Positions 11,087 through 21,600 of a stretch of DNA of 64,000 nt are shown here, piece by piece; within the stretch, counting starts at the first letter, position 1; each line of letters starts with the position of its first letter. The DNA comes from Myoxocephalus aenaeus (lineage: Eukaryota > Chordata > Actinopteri > Perciformes > Cottidae). A program made the position numbers and the translations under genes. The DNA is taken from positions 1,484,501 to 1,548,500 of the forward strand of contig JBAMJR010000350.1 in assembly GCA_038501785.1 (NCBI GenBank), written 5' to 3'. The notes below the pieces were generated by a model, which worked only from the letters and a program-made list of their open reading frames with translations, had not been told where the DNA came from and ran no database searches.

Positions 11087-11200
11087 GGTCTTCTACCACA
11101 CTCACAGAGTGGAAATGTAATCCTTGTGTTGAATGTGTTTTGCTTACAAGGCAGAAGTTAAATATGGGACACATGCCAAATATGGTAAGTTTCACAGCTG
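11087..11200 (-). promoter_or_regulatory. Relic MYH promoter and exon 1 (third myosin copy)
   Basis: In plus-strand reading, four blocks occur in the same order as at MYH-B: GGTCTTCTACCACACT (11087), TTGCTTACAAGGCAGAAG (11140), a perfect CArG box CCAAATATGG (11176-11185) and the E-box CAGCTG (11195-11200). The distance from the first block to the CArG box is 89 bp, against 91 in MYH-B and 89 in MYH-A. The TATA box of MYH-B (AATATAAG) is not preserved here, and no intact MYH coding exon follows. CArG and E-box elements could still bind factors. Confidence 0.7.
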
Positions 11201-11204
11201 TTGC

Positions 11205-12614
11205 TTACGTGAGTGACACTTGTCGCTGGTACATACATCTCATGTTTCAGGTTTCCGTCAGTAAAGGCACATCCTCAATTTGTGATGATCCCTACTTAAA
11301 ATAGACAACTTTCATTTTAGGATAACCATGTAGTCTAATCTAGCTCATAGATTGTTTTATTTGTTTGATTAAAAAATACTAAATGGAGAAAGAAGCTTTA
11401 AAATAAAATAATTTGAGCAATACTGTTTATATAATAGTTATATATTAGTTTCACAATAAATGCACATTGAAAAATAATAACTATTTGTGTTTTAGTGTAA
11501 GAGATATGTCTGTGCTTTTTACACTCATATGTCAAGCTATTAACACTTCTCCTGACTCTGCAGACATAGCTTCAAGTCCATTTTTGGCTCCTTACAGTTC
11601 ACATTGAATGTCAGCCTTGTTCCAGTTGTTAAGCGATATCATTTTTAAATGTCACAGGCAATAGTGTTGAACTTGTGGTGTGAAAAACACTCTGACAATT
11701 TCCAATTTAAATTGTTATCAAATAAAGTAATATGGTTTTGGAATTTGCAATCTGAAAATACCCTGTTATTAAGAATGATGTACATTCAGAATTATATTTT
11801 CTTTGAAAATAAGGTGGTCAGTCACATCACACTTACAACCGATCAAGAATTATCTTTGAATATCTGTTTAAATGTGTGTACATGCACACAGTGTTCTTGA
11901 GGAGGGTCTGGTTCATATATATACTATCATTGTACATTATCTGATTAGTTGGCCTTCTGCCTATTTTACTCAATGTTTATATAGTTTGATTTGATATACA
12001 GTGACAACATTTGTTGATTTTGGGAACAAGTGCAGCTGACTGCTCTCTGATCAAAGACAAATATGAGTAGACAAGTTGTCGTTGTAGGATTTATCAGGCT
12101 GTCTCAGTCCTGCCTGTGGCTTCCAAAAATAGCCCTCGTCTTGGATTAGGCAATTAATGTATCTATATCTCTGCCTGTTGTCCAGGATAGGATTAAAGTG
12201 ATTTAAGTGACACTTTTGTTTGTTTCCTTGTCAGCTGCCTATACCACCTTCACCTCCAATGTTAAGGACGTTTTTTGCATTTTTTTTGTCACTGGTTAGC
12301 GTAAAACTTCGGAATGTACAAGTGTTACAGTGGAGATAGATTAAATCCACTGTAAACAAGTGTTACAGTGGAGATTGTTAAAGTCTTAGGCCACTTTAAC
12401 AATTTTAAATGGTAAATACATTCTAAACTGTTTCATTTATGTTTCACGAACAAAATTAGTCTGCATGAATTAACAACTGTAAAGGTCTTGATTACCCTTA
12501 AAGCTTATTTTTTTTGGGAAAAGATTTTCATGTCCCAAAAAAAAAAGTGTTATTCAAATCTCACATCAACTACATTTCATGGGAAACTAAGTTATGGAAG
12601 TATTACAGACAGAA
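11205..12614. other. Intergenic spacer downstream of MYH-B
   Basis: AT-rich, with no recognised gene. About 12025-12250 is less AT-rich and holds two CAGCTG E-boxes (near 12031 and 12232) and CCAAAAATAG (12123), close to CArG/MEF2 forms. That makes it a candidate muscle element, but only by motif. A short imperfect duplication around CAAGTGTTACAGTGGAGAT occurs at about 12318-12375. Confidence 0.4.
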
Positions 12615-15600
12615 TTTCAGATCAACAGCTTAACCTTTATTATTTCAGCAAAAAAGATATCATATTATATGATTCAACACAGTGAAACACTCAGTGTGCT
12701 TTACTCGGCTGCTTCTTTTCCCTGTAAAAAACAGATATATGGTTTGTGTGAGTTTGAATAAACTTACGGGGACAATCATTTTTGATCAGTTAATTGTATA
12801 GTATTTCAACTTAATGCTTTGTAAGGAGAATATACAACTGTAAATACTCTGCTCTAACATATTGACAGATATATCAAAGAATGATGATTAACATCTTGGT
12901 TATTTTTCACTAAACGGACTCATAGTTACCTTGCCAGAGTCACGGCTCTTTGCTCTCAGCTTGTTGACCTGGGACTCTGCAATGTCAGCACGCTCCTCAG
13001 ACTCCTCCAGCTCATGCTGGACCTTCCTGCACTTGGACAGATGGACGTTGGCCTGCTCCTCCTGGAATAGAAGAAAAATACAGCATACATAAATATGAAT
13101 ATTTAAACGTTCAAAAAGGTCCAATGGTAGTGTACATGTAATCATTTTGCAATAATATGAAATTGGCATTGTTAAAAGAGTAAATGTTTTGTACTTACCG
13201 ATTCCTCAGCCTGCCTCTTGTAGGCCTTCACCTTGAGCTGCAACTTGTCAACCAAATCCTGCAGCCTGCCGACATTTTTCTTGTCCTCTTCAGTCTGTAA
13301 TAGACAATATAGATGTGGAAGTTAAAATATTTTTAATGGTAAGTATATTTGATAATTTTGTCCTGTACATTTTAACTATCAAAGTGACTGTACCTGATAG
13401 GTGAGCTCCTTTACTCTCCTCTCATATTTGCGGACACCCTTAATAGCATCTGCTCCACGTCTCTGTTCACCCTCAACCTCTGTCTCCAGCTCACGCACCT
13501 TCAAAAAACAAAAACAAAACAAATAAGTGTCCGTATTGTTTCAAAGTCTTGCTTCAGCTGTGCAAATCTTAACATGACTTTCTTACCCTAGACTCAAGTT
13601 TCTGGAGCTGCTTCTTGCCACCCTTCATGGCCAGGTTCTCAGCCTCATCCAGACGGTGCTGCAGGTCCTTAACAGCGACCTCCAGGTTCTTCTTCATCCT
13701 CTCCAGGTGACTGCTAGTGTCCTGCTCCTTCTTCAGCTCCTCAGCCATCATAGCAGCCTAGAGGAGACAGCATAACATGTTATTTAGCAATATCTTTAAA
13801 AAATACAGGTTGGAGTAAAAGTAAGAATACATTTTAAACCTACATCAGTGATGGCCTTCTTGGCCTTATCCTCTGCATTTCTTGCTTCCTGAACAGTGTC
13901 ATCCACTTCACCCTGGACCTGGACCAGGTCAGTCTCAAGCTTCTTCTTGGTGTTCAGAAGGCTTGTGTTCTAAAAGATAAAATGATATTCTCATGTAAGT
14001 CATCATATGCCTGATATTTACGTTGTTGTAAATCTCATTAGACATTTGAATTATTGGAGAAATTAAAGGAGCTTGTTCACCTGAGAGTGCAGAAGTCCAA
14101 CACGCTCACTGGCATCCACCAGCTCTTGCTCTGCGATTTTGCGGCTTCTCTCTGTCTGCTCCAGAGCAGCTCTGAGTTCCTCAATTTCAGCCATCATGAG
14201 ACCGTTTCTGCGATCCACCATGGCAGCTTGTTCTTTGAAGTCTTCCTGGGCTCTGACAGCATCATCAAGGTGCAATTGTGCATCCTAGTGAAAAAAAAAA
14301 ATCATGAAAATGTTCCCATGAATGCCAAAATGTCCCTGTACTGACCATAGTCTGTGGAACAGCTCTATGTCTTACATACCTTCAGCTGTGCCTGCACATT
14401 CCTCAGTTGCTTCTGGGACTCAGCAGCCTGGCGGTTGGCGTGGCTCAGCTGAACCTCCATCTCATTCAGGTCTCCCTCCATCTTCTTCTTGATTCTCAGG
14501 GCATCGTTCCTGCTCCTGACCTCAGCATCCAGAGTGCTCTGCATGGAGTCGGTCACTCTTTGACTGTTCCTCTTGATCTGCTCCATCTCCTCATCTTTCT
14601 CTGCCAGCTTCCTGTCCACCTCACCCTTAATCTGGTTGAGCTCCAGCTGGACACGCAGGATCTTAGACTCTTCATGTTCCAGAGTTCCCTGACAATATCA
14701 AAGAATGAAATATTAATTTCTGCCTTTAAACCTTTTAAAGTTTGTCACATGATTTAGAATTGAATTACTACATCTGTCACACATGTTCTTAGCAGCTCAC
14801 AATTATTTGTTGGACCAAAGTTATGTCCTTCACAACGGTGACAAAAAAGCTTTGAACAAAGTTAATGTAATATTGTGCGTTTGATCTTTGTCTTTGTTAT
14901 TTTCTTTTTTTTAAGTTTGATATTTGATAGAGTGATGTGGGTTTCTTAACCCTAAATTATTGTACAATATTTTGACACTTGTTTCAGTAATAATCGTCCC
15001 TTTCAGGGCAACCATAATGCTGAAAATGAGTTTGATACCCCTGACTTAAAGCGCCATATAAAGACGATGAACAGGAATGCTGTTCACCTGCCTGCCTGAG
15101 GGTGGTGCTGTTACATTGTTTATGTGTTTTGCTCTGTTACGTTGCAGGTGATTGGACAGAGGGATTTAAGGGAACCTCTCTTTTGTCTCTCCAGCTCACA
15201 ACCAGGTTATGCTAAGCCCTTTTTGTTTCACTTGTTTTCTCCTGTTTTACGGTTAGGGAGGTAGGTAAGATACCTGTACTTTCTTTTGTATACTTTGTGT
15301 GGAGTAGGTAAGTGAGGCTATTTGTACAGATTTTTTTGTTCATTGTTTTGGGCCAGGGTCACCCTGATGATTATTGCTACCACCATCACATTACATACAC
15401 ATTGTGGACTGTATCACCGCAGCACTGGTCCTTATTTGAGAGTGGGGGAGAAAGGGAGACCCATCGTTATGATGCGTTCAGGTTTCCCCTCGACTGGGCG
15501 TAACAATCTCATATGAAAAAATAACGTACCTCAGCCTCTTCAAGAGCTGTCTGGATCTCACACTTCTCTGTCTCCACCTGCTTCTTGGACTTCTCCAGCT

Positions 15601-18600
15601 CATGGATGTTCTTGCCAGTCTCACCAATCTGTTCAGTCAGATCTGAGATCTCCTCTGCAGATAGATACATTTGTTTTATATTGTTAGGCCTCAAAAAGTA
15701 AAAACTTTAGTGTAACACATTCACGTGTGTTGAATACAATGTCACTTTTAAATGATGTAGAACTCACGTTGCAGGTTCTTGTTTTCACGCTTCATGGTCT
15801 CCAGTTGATCAAGAGCTTCCTCATAAGAGTTCTTCATCTTGAACAGCTCAGTGCTGAGAGAACGAGCCTCTTTCTGTGCTCCCTCAAGCTCTGCCTGACC
15901 CTCCTCATACTTCTGTTTCCACTCTGCCAACACCTGAATAACACAATTGCACAGGTCAGTTGGTTATGTAGCACTATAGAGACAAATATATATATATATA
16001 TCATTGTTTGTATGGCTCGGCCACACAAAGTGAACAATGCTACCTTGTCAAAGTTCCTCTGCTTCTTGTCAAGATTGGCAGCCAGACCGTTGGCCCTCTC
16101 CACATCAATCATGAGGTCCTCCACCTCACTCTGGAGTCTCTGTTTGGTTTTCTCAAGAGAAGCACACTTGGAATTCACTGCCTCAATCTGTTCCTCAGCC
16201 TCCTGGAGGCGCTGGGCCAGTTTTTTCCTGTTTGAAAAGAAATGTTGCTCATTGAAATACAAATAGTTACAAAAACTTGGACAATTTATTTAATCCCATG
16301 TATGAAATAAAAACAAATACATCTTCTGAGAACTTGCTTAAACATATGAAAGCAGTGCTGTATTCTAAAATGTTTTCCACAAAAAAAGATACTAACTGTA
16401 TGTAAAATATACATATTTGCATTCATATAAAAGCAAATATTGATACAAGTATTGCAGTTGCAAGTTGAGAATCCCTAAAACACCAGACTTCTGATTTGCC
16501 ATTTAATTGTTTTAATGTTACTCACTTGGATTCCTCAAGCTCCTCAGTGCGCTGAATAGCATCAGTTTCATACTTAGTTCTCCACTGAGCCACCTCACTG
16601 TTTGCCTTGGACATTCCACGCTGCAGCTCAGCCTTGGCCTCCTGCTCCTCCTCAAACTGTTCCCTCAGCAGATCACAGTCATGGCGAGCTGATTGCAGTC
16701 CATGGGCAAGAGCATTCTTGGCCTGTTGTAAAAATTATTCATGAATGTACAACATTTCTAAATTCCAAAACGAATAATACCAATACACACAAACTCAATG
16801 GTTTCTTACCTTGACCTCCTCTTCAATCTGTCTCTTCAGCTCCTCAATCTGCTGTGTGAAGGCCTGTTTGCCTCTGGTCAGCTGGGAAACAAGGGCTTCT
16901 TTCTCCTCAACTTGACGGCTGAACTCACCTTGTGTGAAAGATGTCATGATACATTAGTTTATGTTACGTTTCTCAAAGACATGCACAACAGATCCTTCAA
17001 TTATAACTGGTAGCTACCATTTTCTGTCAGAAGACGTGCTCTCTGTGCACTTGTGTCATTGATCTGACGAACATTTTCATCATTCTTGGTCTTCAATTCG
17101 CTAAGTTGGTCCTCAAGAGTACGGCACATCTTTTCAAGATTTCCCTAACGAGGAAAAGAGAGATGAGATGAGTGGTCATATTTCATTCATAATATGAAAT
17201 GCATTATTATCTATATTCATTTGGGAAATAAAATAGTAATGCTATGTGTACCTTTGCTTTAGCAACATTCTCCATGTTGCTGGAGAGGTCATCGATCTCC
17301 ATCTTGTATTCACTCTTTTCCTTCTCAAGCTTCTGCTTAACACGCTGGAGGTTGTCAATCTGTTCTCCCAGCTCAGCAACGCTGTCAGCCTGCTTCTTGC
17401 GAAGAGCGGCAGCAGTGGCTTCATGCTGCAGAGTGGACTCCTCAAGATCTCGACGGAGCTTCTGGAACTCAGCCTCACGCTTCTTGTTCATCTCAATCTG
17501 AGCAGAAGTGGCACCACCGGCCTCCTCAAGCCTCTCACTGATCTCCTCAAGTTCCCTGGAGAGGTCAGCTCTCTGCTTCTCCACCTTGGCACGAGCAGCA
17601 CGCTCAGCCTCAATCTCTTCCTCCAGTTCCTCAATGCGGGCCTGTTGAATGTAGGTGTAATTTCTTTCAGTAAACTTTCACTTTTGATACACAATAGGAA
17701 ATGGGTGCAGTAATGTTTTGTGTCACACAATATGTCACCTGAAGCTCCTTGATCTTCTTCTGAAGCTGAGCACCCATTGACTGCTCATCTTCAATCTTGC
17801 TGAGGAGCTGACTGCATTCGAATTCCTTCCTGTAAGAGTTATAGATAAAGTACATATAGTTTATGCAGTCGACCAAGATTTTCAAAAGAATGGTTTTTGT
17901 TCAAATTCAAAAAAACTTTACTTTTTAATTTTCTCATCAGACTGCTGCTTGTCATTCTCAAGATCCATAATGGATTCCTGGGCCAGTTTCAGATCACCCT
18001 CAAGCTTTCTCTTGGCTCGCTCAAGGTCCATACGCAACTTCTTTTCTTGCTCCAGAGAACCTTCAAGCTGAAGAAATAAAATATGTTTTTAATCATCACG
18101 TTCATGAACAATCTTGCTTTTCCAATCCAAGTGTCTTGGTAAACTTACATCATCCACTTGCTGCTCAAGCTTGGTCTTGGACTTGGTCAGAGTGTTGACT
18201 TTGTCTTCCTCTGCCTGCAGGTCATCAAGAGTCTGCTGATGAGCCTCCTGAAGTGCTTTCTTTTCCTTGGTCAATTTAGCAATGCTCTCATCCTGAGAGG
18301 CCATCTCCTCTGTCAGATTCTTGACCTAAATATGCAAGAAAGATCTCATCAATAAGCGCTCATCATTATCATTTTACATAATATGCTTGACAGATTATCA
18401 TTTACAAACCTTGTTCTCAGTGGCATGTTTCTCCTTCTCCACTTTGGCCAAGGTAAGCTCCAGGTCATCAATATCCTTCTTGAGCTCAGAGCATTCATCC
18501 TCCAGCTTTCTCTTTTTGGCAGTGAGCTCAGCATTGATTTCCTCTTCATCCTCCAGTCTCTCAGTTGTCTCTTTGAGTTTGGCCTCCATCTGAATCTTGC

Positions 18601-21600
18601 TCTTGATAAGACCCTCACATCTCTCCTCAGCATCTGACAGATTCTCTGATTCCTAGTCCATTGAATACAAATTGACGTTAGCACACCAACAATTAACAAC
18701 TAGAAAAAGCACAACTGTCTTTAGATGTGAACTCACAGATGCTACTTGCAGCTGCAGATCATTCTTCTCCTGCAGAAAGGACACCATCTTCTCCTCCAGT
18801 TCCTTCTTCTTTGCCAGGGCACTAGCCAAGTCAGTTTTCATCTTATCGTAGTTCTCCTTCATGTTTGCCAGCTCCTTCTCAGTTTCAGCAGTCTTCAGCA
18901 GAGGCTTGATCTTGTAGTACACCTTCATCCATGGCCAATGTTTCACATTCATGAATGAGCGGACATTGTACTGGACTGTATAGACGGCTTCCCTGCAGAC
19001 AAGAAGTAGCTGTTAGGGACCATGTTTTTTCTGAATTGTCATACCATTATTTAGAATGAGCTGTTTTCAACATGCCTTGTCGCAGTCATCTTCACAAACT
19101 CCTTTCTCATGACGTAACCACGGCACAAAGCTTGAGTCATTGTGACCAGTGATGCCAGTTTTTCATCTCTCATCTCCTCAAGGGTACCCAGCAGACCGGC
19201 CTTGAAGAACACCTGAACAAACAAAAAATAAGTTACAGGTAGGATGAACTTAGGAAGTGAATACTTGTTCCGGGACAAAAGGACGCCTTTAGTCTCTCGC
19301 CCTTTTTGTAAATGATCGTTGCTGTAATGTTTGATTTAAGAATCCAAATTGTTGATTACTTTTGGCCCCCACCGGCAGGTTAATAGTATTGAGGAGTAAC
19401 CACTGTAACCATGACAGATCCTTGACCATACAGTAATAAATTAGCATTTAAAAAACATTCAGCTGAAGGGTCCAGCAGAATGCAAGATTAGCCGTGGACT
19501 GACAAACAAAAAGATGCAAACAACAATCATACTTTGTACTGGACTGAACAAAATCAAAGTGCTTACCTTGGTGTGTCCAAATTTGTACTCATCATGATTA
19601 ACATCAATTGACCCAAGCAGCTTCTCTGAAGCCTTCTTGTTGTCAATGAACTGGCCCTCAGGGATGACACTGGCATTCAGTACCTTGTACCTTTCAAAAG
19701 AGAGTTAATGGTCATTTTTTGACCTTTTCATTTTAATGGTCCACATTAAAATTCTATGAAAATGTCCATTGATACCTCTGCTTGAAGTCAGCATAGAGAA
19801 TTCTGCTGGGGAAACCTTTCCTGCAGATTCTGATACCCTCCAGCACACCATTACACCTGAGCTGGTGGATGACCAGGAAGTTCTCCATCAATCCTGCAAA
19901 AAATAGACGTTTTAATAACTTAATTGAATAAATAGTTTGTATATAGATGTATGTAAACCATACCAATAAAAGCAAACCACTCCTCGAAAACTCTATTGAG
20001 ATTAAGTTTTCTATGTACCTGGAGTCTTTGACTCATTGGGAATCAGGCAACGCACAAAGTGAGGATGGGTGCTCCTCAAGTTAGTCATCAGCTTGCCCAA
20101 GTTCTCCTGTAGATCCAAAGTGGTGTCATATCAAGGCATGTTGCAATTTTGAGTTTGAGTATAAAATGAGACATATAAGATACATTTGCAATGTTAAGCC
20201 TTACCCTAAACTGTGAAGACACAGTCTGCATAGAACCACCCTTCTTCTTGCCTCCCTTCTTGCTGCCACCAGTCTCTGTTGATCATTTTAAGTAGATATG
20301 TTTTCTTAGAACTTCACATTCAATTTACATGAACACATGCTATAATAAAAAATGTACAGTATCTATAACCTTAAAATGTGTTTTAGTTTACTGCAGCTAC
20401 TATCATACCTTCAACTACAGGTGGGTACAGAACAGGCAGCAGTTTCACACTGGATTTCTGGTAAAGCTGAATGACAGACTCATTCAGTGGATCCTTGTTC
20501 TTGTCCAGCCAGCCAGTGATATTGTAGTCCACAGTACCAGCATAGTGCACCAGGGAGAAGTGGGCCTCAGCCTTGGTTTTAGAAGGCTTTGGCTTCTCAA
20601 ATGCTTGGTTTTTGCCAAGATGCTGGTCATACAGCTTGTTCGTGAAGGATTGGTTTGTGGCCTTGGGGAACATGCACTCCTCTTCAAGGATGGAGAAGAT
20701 GCCCATGGGCTGAAGAAAGTGGGAAGAAAAATGTAATTAAGTGATAGCTCAAGTCAAATTAGGAAAAAGTATATAGAATCACAAAATGAAATGATTACCC
20801 TTTCAATCAGCTCGATGCAGGCAGCCAAGTCCATGCCAAAGTCAATGAACTCCCAGATAATACCCTCCTTCTTGTACTCCTCTTGTTCCAGGACAAACAT
20901 GGTGTGGTTGAAGAACTGTTGCAGTTTCTCATTGGTGAAGTTGATGCACAGCTGCTCCAATGTGTTGAACTACAAGCAGACATATAATCATTAGAACCTC
21001 TTTATGTTAATAACAATAATTATGTCATTAAAAGTATTGGCTATTGCATTGTGGGAATAAAAGCTTACGTCAAAGATTTCAAATCCAGCGATATCCAGGA
21101 CACCAATGTAGAACTGCCTCGCCTGTTTAGTGTCCAACATCTGGTTGATACGGATGACCATCCACAAGAACATCTTCTCATAGATAGACTTGGCCAGGGC
21201 GGGCACAGAGTTGCTCACCTGTATACAAATAACGATGTCATTTGATTAGTTAACTGTTAAAAGAAAGTTGGGATTATTGGTGTTTTTAAAGTAAACACCT
21301 ACATGGCTTTTATTTAATTTAGTGATCCCTGTACCACATTATTTTAGTAGAACTAATATAATGAATCTGTTTACAAACAGTAAGATATTGGATATTGATA
21401 ATTCATGTTTACCTGAGGTACAGTCTGTCCCTTGGTGACATACTCATTTCCGACCTTCACTCTAGGGTAGCACAGAGCTTTCAGCATGTCAGCGGAGTTC
21501 AGACCCAGCAAGTAAGCAACCTTATCAGCATCTGAAAATAGTTCAGTGATTTCCATCATGATATGAACAGAAACCAGTGTGATCAAGAACTGTATTTATC

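Noticed and set aside
14407..18355. Several plus-strand Leu-rich open frames over the MYH-B rod
   Set aside because: Antisense of Glu/Lys-rich coiled-coil codons gives Leu/Ser-rich frames. No splice or start context supports them.
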